Positions 1 to 7,272 are shown, counted from the stretch's first letter. The stretch: 20,097 bases of DNA from an uncultured Eubacteriales bacterium (GCA_900549705.1 URPI01000026.1:1-20097); one strand, 5' to 3'. The notes: generated from the sequence alone by a model not told the origin. Program-made: numbers and translations.

Positions 1-27
1 TTTTCAGGAACAGCGTTTATGGACAGT

Positions 28-450
28 TCAGGGATAGGGCTGATCAGCCGCTTCCACATCCAGGTGCGCCCCGGATTGGGAAGGGGTGAGGGTCAGCGTA
101 TCATCCCCCAGGGAAATGACCATATTTTCCTTTTGGTAGATGTCTTCCAGAGAAGCGCCGACTGCCTCAATGGCCTGCTCCCGGGTCATTTTCCCCACGG
201 AGATGCCACCAATGGTTACGCCCTTTGCAATCTTCGGTTCAACCTTGGGGGCGGGCTGGGTTTCTGTAGCGGTGGGCTGCGGGGTGGTTGCCGGGGGAAC
301 AGTGGGCTGCGGATTCTTTTCCGGGGTAGGGAGCAGCAACAGGGCGATGACAAGAATCAGCAGCAGCGCAACGGCAATGCAACCAAAAGTTACCATCTTT
401 TTCTGCTGCGCAGATTTGCTTTTGCGGGAAGTGGTTTGATATTTGCTCAA
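28..450 (-). CDS. Small membrane-anchored protein with truncated peptidoglycan-binding (VanW/YkuD-associated) domain
   Basis: The start is a TTG preceded by AAGGAG six bases upstream; it gives 140 residues. Residues 1-18 are Lys/Ser/Gln rich and cytosolic, about 19-41 form one hydrophobic membrane helix, about 42-75 are a Pro/Thr/Gln linker (PTVPPATTPQPTATETQPAP), and about 76-130 resemble the PG_binding_4 domain found in front of VanW or L,D-transpeptidase domains (GVTIGGISVGKMTREQAIEA, then LTPSQSGAHLDVEAA). In that family the domain normally continues past DVEAA into an alpha-helical stretch; here it meets TGA nine codons after the domain's last recognisable block (QPYP-stop). The protein is therefore either a short anchored relative or the front of a longer gene broken by a frameshift close to the window edge. 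It is last in the minus-strand operon, behind a cell-wall gene (mltG), which fits an envelope role. The function is inferred from the domain only. Confidence 0.6.
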   Translation of the reverse strand: MSKYQTTSRKSKSAQQKKMVTFGCIAVALLLILVIALLLLPTPEKNPQPTVPPATTPQPTATETQPAPKVEPKIAKGVTIGGISVGKMTREQAIEAVGASLEDIYQKENMVISLGDDTLTLTPSQSGAHLDVEAADQPYP

Positions 451-476
451 GATATTCTCCTTATATTCATATGAAA

Positions 477-502
477 GGCTGCTGCACGGCCATGCAGCAG
501 CC
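477..502 (-). terminator. Perfect 10-bp hairpin between the U32 gene and the TTG-start gene
   Basis: The arms GGCTGCTGCA and TGCAGCAGCC pair perfectly around a six-base loop. It lies just after the U32 stop codon and about 27 bases before the next start. On the minus strand it is followed only by TTT and then mixed bases, so as an intrinsic terminator it is weak. It may be a leaky terminator, or a processing or stability element that lowers expression of the last gene of the operon. Confidence 0.45.
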
Positions 503-507
503 CATTG

Positions 508-1724
508 TTATTTTGCGGACAAGTCCACCGCTCTGCGGAGAATGGAATCTGCCGGGACAGCTTTTGGCAGCTGAATGGTGAACTTCATTTGCGGTGTTCT
601 AGGCTCTGCCAGGGGTGTACCTTCCTCGTCTGCTATACCGCTTGCGTGAATGGTGAAGGGACGCAGATCGGGACCCACGACCTCCAGTTCGTCTCCATCT
701 CGGAACTTGTTGCGCAGGCTGCATAGAGCCTTTCCGGTTTCGTCGCACTGTTCCACCAGCGCACAAATCTGCCACTGGCGGATGTAGCGGGAGTTCTCCG
801 TGTACTGTCCGGGGCACCGTAATAGAAGCCGGTAGAGTAGATGCGGTGGGAGACGTGCTCCACTTCATCCCGCCAAACGGGATCTACCGGCCTTCCGGCG
901 CAGACATCGTCAATGCAGTGGCGGTAAGCACCAGCTACAATGGCGGCATAGTAGGCGGACTTGGCACGCCCTTCGATTTTGATGCAGTCGATGCCTGCAT
1001 CCATCAGATCCCTCAGATGGTCGATGGTACACATATCCTTGGAGTTGAGGATATAGGTTCCCTTCTCGTCTTCAAACACCGGGAAGTATTCGCCGGGGCG
1101 CTTTTCTTCCATCAGGGCATACTGATAGCGGCAGGGTTGGGCGCAGGCACCACGGTTGGAGTCCCGCCCGGTCATGTAGTTGCTCAGCAGGCAGCGCCCG
1201 GAGTAGCTGACGCACATGGCACCATGGCCGAAGGTTTCGATTTCCAGGTCAGGGGAGACCTTTGCGCGGATTTCTGCAATCTCAGGCAGGCTCAATTCCC
1301 GTGCCAGCACCACCCGCTGCGCACCCAAATCGTGCCAGGCCTGGGCACAGGCATAGTTGGAAACGGATTGCTGGGTGGACACATGGCGCTGGCAATGGGG
1401 GGCATATTTTCCGGCAAGAGTGAATGCCCCCAGGTCTGCGATTATCAGCGCGTCCACGCCGGCATCGTCCAGCTGCTCTAAGTAGGAAGGAAGTGCTGCC
1501 ACTTCCTCGTTTCTGGGCATGGTGTTGACGGTTACATGAACCTTCACCCCATGGCTGTGGGCAAATTGAACGGCTTCCGGCAGCGCCTCCGGGGAAAAAT
1601 TCCCCGCGAAAGAGCGCATACCGAAGCTTGTGCCAGCCAGATACACGGCATCTGCGCCGTACTTCACAGACATTTTCAGCTGTTCAGCGTCACCGGCTGG
1701 ACACAGCAGCTCCATTTTCTTCAT
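508..1724 (-). pseudogene. U32 family protein (TrhP/YrrO-like tRNA hydroxylase, 'collagenase' family), interrupted by a 1-nt frameshift
   Basis: The start ATG at 1724 has GGAGG five bases upstream and sits one base after the mltG stop. Residues 1-305 are a clear U32 catalytic region: MELLCPAGDAEQLKMSVKYG at the N-terminus and the U32 signature EIETFGHGAMCVSYSGRC near 161-178. Cysteines at 171, 178, 194 and 198 are likely Fe-S ligands. After YSTGFYYGAP the frame reads into nonsense and would end at 633. Adding one base at about 809-814 restores GAPGQYTENSRYIRQWQIC and joins directly to the C-terminal U32 domain (DGDELEVVGPDLRPFTIHAS...), which ends at TAA 508. The restored product would be about 405 residues, the usual family length. 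Known relatives (YrrN/YrrO, E. coli YegQ) take part in 5-hydroxyuridine formation at tRNA position 34; that assignment here is by family and by the mltG neighbourhood. The lesion lies in a CC-GGGG run, so a sequencing error is as likely as a true mutation. Confidence 0.85.
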
Positions 1725-1725
1725 A

Positions 1726-3342
1726 TCATCCTCCAAATTTTGCGCGGTTTGCATCGTGTTCTTCCTGGGTGGTTGCAAACACGTGGGTGCCGGCGGTGGG
1801 ATCCAGCACATAGTAGTAGTAATTGGTGTCCGCAGGCTCCAAAGCTGCCTTCAGGCTGGACAGACCGGGGTTGGAGATAGGACCGGGAGTCAGTCCCACA
1901 TTGGTATAGGTGTTGTAGGGACTGTTCACGCGCAAATCCTCTGCGGTCAGGTCGTTCTTTCCGTTGAGGGCATAGATGATGGTGGCATCGATGTTCAGGT
2001 AAGCAGGATTGCCGTGCCAGCAGAACAGGCGGTTGTAGATGACGGAGGCAATGGTATAGCCTTCCTCCGCGCTGGCAGTTTCCTTCTCAATCATGGAGGC
2101 CACATTCACTACATCCCGCACAGTAAACAGGTGACTGTCGATATAGTCCTGCGTTTTGCCATCCCGGCGCATCAGGTCGGTCAGGTGGTTATTAAGAGTT
2201 TGAATCTTGCCCCGCATCTGCTCGTCAAAGCGATGGTCGAAGTTGGAAAGCATCTTGTTCAGCACGCTCTTTGGGGTGTCGTTCTGGTAGAATTCATAGG
2301 TGTCGGGGAACAGGAAGCCCTCCAGGCAGTACCGGTCACCCCGGGCAACCCCATCCAGGAACCAATAGTCATTCAGTTCCCCTGAGGCAGCATAGCTTTC
2401 AATGTCCTGCACGGTGCAGACCTTGTTTTCTTGCAGCAGAGCAAAAATCTGGCGGCAGGAATAGCCCTCGGGGATTGTCACCTTCACCACATCTCTGGAG
2501 GAGGAGGGGGACATCATTTTCACCAGGGCGTGGTAGTCGTACTTGGTGTTCAGATCCCAGATGCCGGGCTTGATATCGCCGTCGTCCACTGCAAAATTGG
2601 CATACAGCTTAAAAAGGCCGGGATAGTGAATCAGTTCATTGCGGACAAGCTTCTGAGTGATGTCGTCAATGGTGTCCGTGTCATACACGGTGATGGTGAC
2701 AACCTTGTCCTCCCGTCCGAAAGCGAGAATTTCCGAGGCGCATACCCATACAATCCGCCCCAGGGTAACACCGATTAAAATGGTCAGCGCCACCCATACT
2801 CCGGTTGCCAGAATATTGGGAATTCCCAGCAAGCCCTCTCCCTTTCTGCGGCGTGGGCGGCCTTTCTTCACGGCACGCCGCCGTTTTTCCGATTGAGGCG
2901 CTGGAGAAATGGACTCCTCCGGCTCCTGCCACTGCATCTGCGGCGGGGGAAGAATTGGGTCAGCGGCGGGGATTGGCTCCTCGCCGTATGTTTCTTCTGT
3001 GGGCAGCGGTGTACACGCTTCCTCTGCGGGAGACTCCGGTGAAAATGGAATTTCTGGATTTGCTCCATCTTCCTCCGCGGGGCGTTCCGGGATGACCGGT
3101 GCTTCGGGTTCTGCCATTTCGGTTGCCTCGTCGGCAGATTGCCGGTGCTTGGCTGCAAATCTGCCCTGATAGTGGGGGTGAGTCTCCTCCGGCTGCCCCT
3201 CTTTGGAACATTCATCCGTCAGGGGAACTGCTTCAGGATAGTCTACAGCGGTTTCTTCCGCTGCATCAGGGGGCACAATCGGCTCCCCCTGGAGCGCTTC
3301 AAATCGTCCGTGCTTCTGATTTGGACTGGAATTGTCATTCAT
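1726..3342 (-). CDS. mltG: Endolytic murein transglycosylase MltG
   Basis: MltG cleaves nascent peptidoglycan strands at the outer face of the membrane and so terminates glycan chains. I chose ATG 3342 (538 residues) because GGAGGA lies six bases upstream; the open frame extends further but only through sequence belonging to the preceding gene. Layout: residues 1-150 are acidic and Pro/Glu rich, 153-168 strongly basic (KRRRAVKKGRPRRRKGEG), about 177-203 a single membrane helix, about 213-300 a LysM-like region, then the YceG catalytic domain. The catalytic glutamate is E419 in the motif ASMIEKET, and the family ending NVGLTPGPISNPGLSSLKAA is present. The N-terminal cytosolic tail is much longer than in E. 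coli MltG, though long tails are common in Firmicutes. It is co-transcribed with the upstream DJ-1 gene (14-base gap) and the downstream U32 gene (one-base gap). Confidence 0.95.
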   Translation of the reverse strand: MNDNSSPNQKHGRFEALQGEPIVPPDAAEETAVDYPEAVPLTDECSKEGQPEETHPHYQGRFAAKHRQSADEATEMAEPEAPVIPERPAEEDGANPEIPFSPESPAEEACTPLPTEETYGEEPIPAADPILPPPQMQWQEPEESISPAPQSEKRRRAVKKGRPRRRKGEGLLGIPNILATGVWVALTILIGVTLGRIVWVCASEILAFGREDKVVTITVYDTDTIDDITQKLVRNELIHYPGLFKLYANFAVDDGDIKPGIWDLNTKYDYHALVKMMSPSSSRDVVKVTIPEGYSCRQIFALLQENKVCTVQDIESYAASGELNDYWFLDGVARGDRYCLEGFLFPDTYEFYQNDTPKSVLNKMLSNFDHRFDEQMRGKIQTLNNHLTDLMRRDGKTQDYIDSHLFTVRDVVNVASMIEKETASAEEGYTIASVIYNRLFCWHGNPAYLNIDATIIYALNGKNDLTAEDLRVNSPYNTYTNVGLTPGPISNPGLSSLKAALEPADTNYYYYVLDPTAGTHVFATTQEEHDANRAKFGG

Positions 3343-3356
3343 CAGCGTTCCTCCGT

Positions 3357-3899
3357 TTATCGAATCACAATTTGATCTTTTATCTTTTCGGCAGTCTCTC
3401 TGCCTTTCAGTGCTTCCACCAGTGCCAGGCCAAAGGGGACGGCACATCCGGCAGAAGCGCCGGTGATCAGGTTGCCGGACACCACGAAGGCGGCGCTGGA
3501 ATCCACAACGGCGCTGCCCATATTCTGCTCCTGACCGGGGTAGCAGGTGGCCTTCAACCCATCGGTGATGCCCAGGTCAGCCAGTACCGTGGGTCCGGCA
3601 CAGATGGCAGCAACGTACTTCCCGTTTTCCCAGGCAAATTTCAATGATTCCAGTGCGGCGGGGCAGGCGCGCAGGCTGGCAACTCCGCCCATTCCGCCGG
3701 GGATGATCATCATCTCCATGTCGGTTAAATCCATTTCATCCAGCGTGATGTCGGCTTCCACCCGGATTTTGTGGCTTCCGGTGACAACCTTTCCGTCAAT
3801 GCCAACGGTCAAAATATTCACACCGGCTCTGCGAAGAAGGTCGAGGGGGGTTATCGCCTCGGTTTCTTCAAAACCGGTTCCAAGCAGCATAAATACCAT
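3357..3899 (-). CDS. DJ-1/PfpI family protein (DJ-1/YajL type)
   Basis: This 180-residue protein has the whole DJ-1 layout. The conserved glutamate is E14 in GFEETEAITPLDLLRRAG, the reactive cysteine is C100 in the nucleophile elbow AAICAGPTVLADLG, and the C-terminal helix ITGASAGCAVPFGLALVEAL matches the family. DJ-1/YajL proteins are linked to protection against oxidants and reactive carbonyls; the exact activity (chaperone, glyoxalase-like or deglycase) is disputed and cannot be read from sequence. The ATG at 3899 has GGGAGG eight bases upstream. It is the first gene of the minus-strand operon and is followed after 14 bases by mltG. The C-terminal end is the usual family length and nothing is missing. 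Confidence 0.93.
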   Translation of the reverse strand: MVFMLLGTGFEETEAITPLDLLRRAGVNILTVGIDGKVVTGSHKIRVEADITLDEMDLTDMEMMIIPGGMGGVASLRACPAALESLKFAWENGKYVAAICAGPTVLADLGITDGLKATCYPGQEQNMGSAVVDSSAAFVVSGNLITGASAGCAVPFGLALVEALKGRETAEKIKDQIVIR

Positions 3900-3987
3900 A
3901 TTGTTTTCCTCCCAATATGCGCGTGTTACAGTTTATTGTTCCATGACAAAAGGAAAATATGACCTTTGAGTCAAAACAATTCACTAT

Positions 3988-4016
3988 AATATACCATATT
4001 TTTTTCTGCTTGTCCA
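3988..4016 (-). promoter_or_regulatory. Sigma-A type promoter for the DJ-1/mltG/U32 operon
   Basis: On the minus strand the -35 TGGACA (4011-4016) and -10 TATATT (3988-3993) are separated by 17 bases. Start of transcription is expected near 3981, giving a leader of about 80 bases before ATG 3899. The rest of the intergenic region 3900-4178 holds a small CTCGCC/GGCGGG hairpin (4062-4081) of unknown meaning. Confidence 0.55.
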
Positions 4017-4109
4017 CCACCTGCATGAATCAATCCTTAAAATATCATTAAATGTATCCGTCTCGCCGTCCTCCTGGCGGGCAGCCCCGGGACTCTTTCT
4101 GAAAAAAGG

Positions 4110-4138
4110 TTGCAAAAGGGCAAAGAAAATGCTAGAAT
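4110..4138 (+). promoter_or_regulatory. Sigma-A type promoter (extended -10) for the helicase/dprA-like operon
   Basis: The -35 TTGCAA (4110-4115), a 17-base spacer and the -10 TAGAAT (4133-4138) preceded by TGC form an extended -10 promoter. The transcript would start near 4145, leaving a leader of about 35 bases with the ribosome site AAGGG before ATG 4179. This also argues that the in-frame TTG at 4110 is promoter and not a start codon. Confidence 0.6.
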
Positions 4139-4178
4139 TACAGAAACCAAAAGAATACAGAATATAAGGGAAAATAAA

Positions 4179-5369
4179 ATGGAAGAAAGAAATATCTCAT
4201 TTGAAGACCTGGGTCTGTCCGAGGCCATGCTCAAGGCATTGGAACAAAAGGGCTACGGTTACCCCACAACCATTCAGGCAGAGGCAATTCCGCCGTTTTT
4301 GCAGTGGAAGGATGTGATTGCAAAGGCACCTACCGGAACGGGTAAAACCTTTGCGTTCGGTATCCCTATGATTGAACACATTGATGCAGCGTCCAACGAG
4401 GTACAGGCGTTGATTCTGGCACCCACCCGGGAGCTGGCCATCCAGATTGGCGATGAGCTGCGGGGGCTGCTGACCTATTTTACCGGCATTCGGGTGGCAG
4501 TTCTGTATGGTGGTGCCGGAATCGGCAGCCAGATTCGCCAGATGGAGAAAAAGCCTCAGATTGTGGTGGCAACCCCGGGCCGCCTGATGGATCACTATAA
4601 CCGCAAAACCATCCGCCTGGACAAAATTCAGACTGTCGTCCTGGACGAAGCAGACCGGATGCTGGACATGGGCTTTTTCAAGGACGTGACCAGAATCATT
4701 GAAAAAGTTAAAAACAGAAAGAATCTTGGCCTTTTTTCCGCCACCATTTCCCAAGAGGTCATGACGGTTTCCTGGATGTACCAACGGGATGAGGTGGAAA
4801 TCACCGTGGAGCCAAAGCAAGAAGATCGACCGGACATCGACCAGTACAGCCTGAGCTGCACCCCGCTGGAAAAGGCGGAGGTTACCCTCCGGCTGATGAA
4901 GACCCAGGGCTATGAGCGGGTGATGATTTTCTGCAATACCAAGCATATGTGCCAGCGCCTGTGCGATGAGTATCAGCGGGCAGGGCTGGATTGCGACTGC
5001 CTCCATGGTGACATTCGCCAGAGTCAGCGGGAGAAAACCATGCAGCGCTACCGCAGCGGTAAGCTGCCTGTGCTGATTGCCACGGATGTTGCCTCCCGCG
5101 GCATTGACGTAGATGACGTGGACTGCGTTATCAACTATGACATCCCCGAGGAAAATGAATACTATGTCCACCGCATTGGCAGAACCGGCCGCGCAAAGCG
5201 AAAGGGCATTGCCTGGAGCTTGGTGAGCAATTTTCCGGAGAAAGCAAAGCTGGATGAAATTGCAAAATTTTCCCATTATGAGATTCAGCCCATGGTGATG
5301 GATGCCTGCGGCAATTTAACGGCGGAGGAAGTCAAGGCTCCTGCTGCCCCTAAGAGGCGGTTCAAATGA
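4179..5369 (+). CDS. DEAD-box ATP-dependent RNA helicase
   Basis: The 396-residue protein contains the helicase motifs in order: Q motif with F8 and the glutamine of PTTIQ near 33, motif I APTGTGKT (50-57), Ia APTREL, Ib TPGR, II DEAD (156-159), III SAT (187-189), V ATDVASRGID, VI HRIGRTGR (331-338). DEAD-box proteins of this type unwind short RNA duplexes in ribosome assembly or mRNA turnover. The tail after motif VI is short (about 58 residues, ending KAPAAPKRRFK) and lacks the RNA-recognition or basic extension of DbpA or CshA, so I do not assign it to a named subfamily. I chose ATG 4179 because AAGGG lies eight bases before it and the promoter is just upstream. Its stop overlaps the next start as ATGA, so the two are translationally coupled. 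Confidence 0.95.
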   Translation: MEERNISFEDLGLSEAMLKALEQKGYGYPTTIQAEAIPPFLQWKDVIAKAPTGTGKTFAFGIPMIEHIDAASNEVQALILAPTRELAIQIGDELRGLLTYFTGIRVAVLYGGAGIGSQIRQMEKKPQIVVATPGRLMDHYNRKTIRLDKIQTVVLDEADRMLDMGFFKDVTRIIEKVKNRKNLGLFSATISQEVMTVSWMYQRDEVEITVEPKQEDRPDIDQYSLSCTPLEKAEVTLRLMKTQGYERVMIFCNTKHMCQRLCDEYQRAGLDCDCLHGDIRQSQREKTMQRYRSGKLPVLIATDVASRGIDVDDVDCVINYDIPEENEYYVHRIGRTGRAKRKGIAWSLVSNFPEKAKLDEIAKFSHYEIQPMVMDACGNLTAEEVKAPAAPKRRFK

Positions 5370-6262
5370 CCGCCGGTGACTGCGGCTATTTGCTGCTGTC
5401 CAGCAAATTCGGCGACCCGGACAGAAGACCATTGACCACCGCCCAGCTGCGAATTCTTGCCCAGCGGGCGGCGTATCTTCCGCAGTCGGGGGGCAGCGAG
5501 GCGCTGACATTGGAGCACCTGCTGGCGGCAGGGGTGGAAAAGCAGCTGGCAGAAAAGACGCTGGTTCTGCTGGACGATACCCTTCAGCTGAATGCTTACC
5601 TTTCCAGGGCGCGGCGTACCGGATGCACCCCCATCACCCGCGCCAATCCTGGCTATCCGGTGGCATTGCGCAAGCGGCTGGGGCTGGAAGCGCCGGGCTG
5701 CCTGTGGGCAAAGGGAAATTTGGATATTCTGTCCATGCCCTCCGTCTCCCTGGTGGGAAGCCGGGCACTGAAAGAACGAAACCGGCGCTTTGCCAGGGAA
5801 GTCGGTATTCAGGCGGCAAAGCAAGGCTTTGCGCTGATTTCCGGCAATGCCCGGGGTGCGGACAGTGCCGCCCAAGATGCTTGCCTGGAGGCGGGTGGAT
5901 ATGTGGTCAGTGTGTTGGCCGATTCCCTCAACGAGTACTGCCCGGATGCCCACCGGCTGTACCTGAGCGAAGACGATTATGACGAGTGCTTTTCTGTTCT
6001 CCGTGCACTGCATCGCAACCGGGTCATCCACGCATTGAGCGATGGTGTATTTGTGGCGCAGTGCACCCTGGAACGGGGCGGCACTTGGGACGGCAGCGTT
6101 CAAAATCTGCGCAAGAGCTGGAGCAATCTCTATTGCTTCCGGGATGGCAGCCCTGCTGCGGATGCGCTGGCGCAGATGGGGGCATTTCTGATTGACGAAA
6201 AAATGCTTGCCGACTTCCGTGCCCTCCCAACCCGGCAGCCGAGTCTGTTTCATATGCGCTAA
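5366..6262 (+). CDS. Divergent DprA/Smf-like DNA-processing protein
   Basis: This 298-residue protein has a helical N-terminal region (about 1-85) and a DprA-type Rossmann fold. Visible motifs are SLVGSRALKE (GSR at 131-133), LISGNARGADSAAQ (158-170) and HRNRVIHALSDGVFVAQC (216-233), which match the DprA series GSR, SG-ARG-D and RNR-I-ALSD. DprA loads RecA onto incoming single-stranded DNA during transformation; the fold is shared with LOG-like nucleotide-binding proteins. It is divergent: the usual SGLARGID..AH has N, A and Q at three places, and no winged-helix domain follows the fold, since only about 25 residues remain after the last fold motif. It starts in the stop codon of the helicase gene. 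Canonical dprA usually lies beside topA, so this may be a paralogue with another role. Confidence 0.8.
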   Translation: MTAGDCGYLLLSSKFGDPDRRPLTTAQLRILAQRAAYLPQSGGSEALTLEHLLAAGVEKQLAEKTLVLLDDTLQLNAYLSRARRTGCTPITRANPGYPVALRKRLGLEAPGCLWAKGNLDILSMPSVSLVGSRALKERNRRFAREVGIQAAKQGFALISGNARGADSAAQDACLEAGGYVVSVLADSLNEYCPDAHRLYLSEDDYDECFSVLRALHRNRVIHALSDGVFVAQCTLERGGTWDGSVQNLRKSWSNLYCFRDGSPAADALAQMGAFLIDEKMLADFRALPTRQPSLFHMR

Positions 6263-6295
6263 AGAGCAGACCCAGAATTTTGGCCTGCTCTTTTT
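6261..6295. terminator. Bidirectional intrinsic terminator between convergent genes
   Basis: AAAGAGCAG (6261-6269) pairs with CTGCTCTTT (6285-6293), with an inner CCA/TGG pairing, and is followed by a run of five T on the plus strand. On the minus strand the same stem ends in CTCTTTA. It overlaps the dprA-like stop codon, and the radical SAM stop lies seven bases beyond, so it probably serves both directions. Confidence 0.75.
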
Positions 6296-6301
6296 GACCT
6301 T

Positions 6302-7153
6302 TCAGTATGAGAAACGTTTTGCGAACCCGCACCGTCTGCACATTGGGTGAACGGCTGCCCCTTGGGAGAATCCGTTGCAAATTTCCTGCGCCAGCGGGGA
6401 GCGGAGAATTTCTTCCATCTCTTGCCGAAATAAGTTCCCCAGTGGAATGGTTCCGTCGGAATCCAGGCAGCAGGGAACCACCGTCCCGTCGCACAGCACG
6501 CCAATCTGATCCCGCAGCCCATAGCAGAAATTCCGTCTGTCGCTTTCCTCCGCCTCCATGGAGGGCCAGTCAAATTTCTCTCCGTATTCCAGATAAACTC
6601 TGTCCCCAATCCGTGTGCCTCGTGGCTCCACCTTCCAGGGATGGGGGAAGTATCGCTCCATGCGGCGGAGAATTTCCTCGTTTTTGCTGTCCAAACCGCC
6701 TTGGTTCCACAGCCGATAAACGGTCAGCTTTTTGCCGCTGGCGGCTTGCCCATAAGAAAGGCAAGCGTCCAGATATGATGCAAAGGACATTCCCGCTTCG
6801 TTTGCTTCAAAGGAATGCAGGGAGATGTTGACTTTGTGCAGCCCGGGGGAGGCGAGGAGCAGCTCTTTTTGCTTCTCCAGCAGCGTCCCGTTGGTGGTGA
6901 GAATTACCCGGAAGCCAGCTTCTCCCGCAATTTGCAAAAATCGTTCCAGCTGGGGATGGAGCAGCGGCTCGCCCATCAGATGAAAATATAAAAAGTCAGA
7001 CCAAGGCCGGAGCTTGGGCATCAGCGCCCGAAATTCTTCTTCGCTCATCATTTTTGGTGCCCGTGTTGTCCCTGGGCAGAAACTGCATTTCAGATTGCAA
7101 ACATTAGATATTTCCAGATATATTTTTCGGAATTTCATAGGAGAAACGGCCAT
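6302..7153 (-). CDS. Radical SAM protein with C-terminal SPASM-like cysteine cluster
   Basis: The 283-residue protein has the radical SAM triad C19-x3-C23-x2-C26 (ISNVCNLKCSFCPGT), the glycine-rich SAM-binding stretch HLMGEPLLHP, and a C-terminal cysteine set (FCYGL, LCDGTVVPCCLD, MCRRCGF) like SPASM or twitch domains that hold auxiliary Fe-S clusters. Such enzymes start reactions with a 5'-deoxyadenosyl radical, often on peptides. No precursor peptide or partner gene is adjacent and the substrate is unknown. The start is uncertain: the ATG at 7153 abuts GAAGG with no spacing, while a second in-frame ATG at 7138 has GAAGG 15 bases upstream and begins MKFRKIYLEI, as relatives often do. An in-frame TGA just upstream excludes anything longer. 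It is a single-gene unit convergent with the dprA-like gene. Confidence 0.88.
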   Translation of the reverse strand: MAVSPMKFRKIYLEISNVCNLKCSFCPGTTRAPKMMSEEEFRALMPKLRPWSDFLYFHLMGEPLLHPQLERFLQIAGEAGFRVILTTNGTLLEKQKELLLASPGLHKVNISLHSFEANEAGMSFASYLDACLSYGQAASGKKLTVYRLWNQGGLDSKNEEILRRMERYFPHPWKVEPRGTRIGDRVYLEYGEKFDWPSMEAEESDRRNFCYGLRDQIGVLCDGTVVPCCLDSDGTIPLGNLFRQEMEEILRSPLAQEICNGFSQGAAVHPMCRRCGFAKRFSY

Positions 7154-7174
7154 CCTTCATTTATCATTTTCCTT

Positions 7175-7203
7175 ATCATACCCTCTGCCGGGGAAAAAGT
7201 CAA
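7175..7203 (-). promoter_or_regulatory. Sigma-A type promoter for the radical SAM gene
   Basis: On the minus strand TTGACT (7198-7203), a 17-base spacer and TATGAT (7175-7180) make a near-consensus promoter. The transcript would start near 7168, giving a very short leader before the radical SAM start. It diverges from the alaS promoter 35 bases away. Confidence 0.7.
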
Positions 7204-7238
7204 TTTCCAGGCAGGAAAATGCAAATTCAGAAAAGGTG

Positions 7239-7266
7239 TTGACAATTCCTGTGTTTGTGCTAAAAT
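7239..7266 (+). promoter_or_regulatory. Promoter of the T-box leader and alaS
   Basis: TTGACA (7239-7244), a 16-base spacer and TAAAAT (7261-7266), with TGC directly before the -10 (extended -10). Transcription is expected to begin near 7273, at the start of the T-box leader. Confidence 0.75.
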
Positions 7267-7272
7267 AACTGC

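Noticed and set aside
846..2385. Plus-strand open frames of 211 and 251 codons opposite the U32 and mltG genes
   Set aside because: The minus strand has clear U32 and MltG motifs, while these frames are low-complexity mirror products.
3985..3990. Plus-strand TATAAT as the helicase promoter
   Set aside because: No -35 lies at a 16-18 base distance; the nearest TTGAGT leaves only 13 bases. The site at 4110-4138 is better placed.
4197..6253. Minus-strand open frames of 359 and 322 codons opposite the helicase and dprA-like genes
   Set aside because: The plus-strand genes carry complete family motifs; the antisense frames show none.
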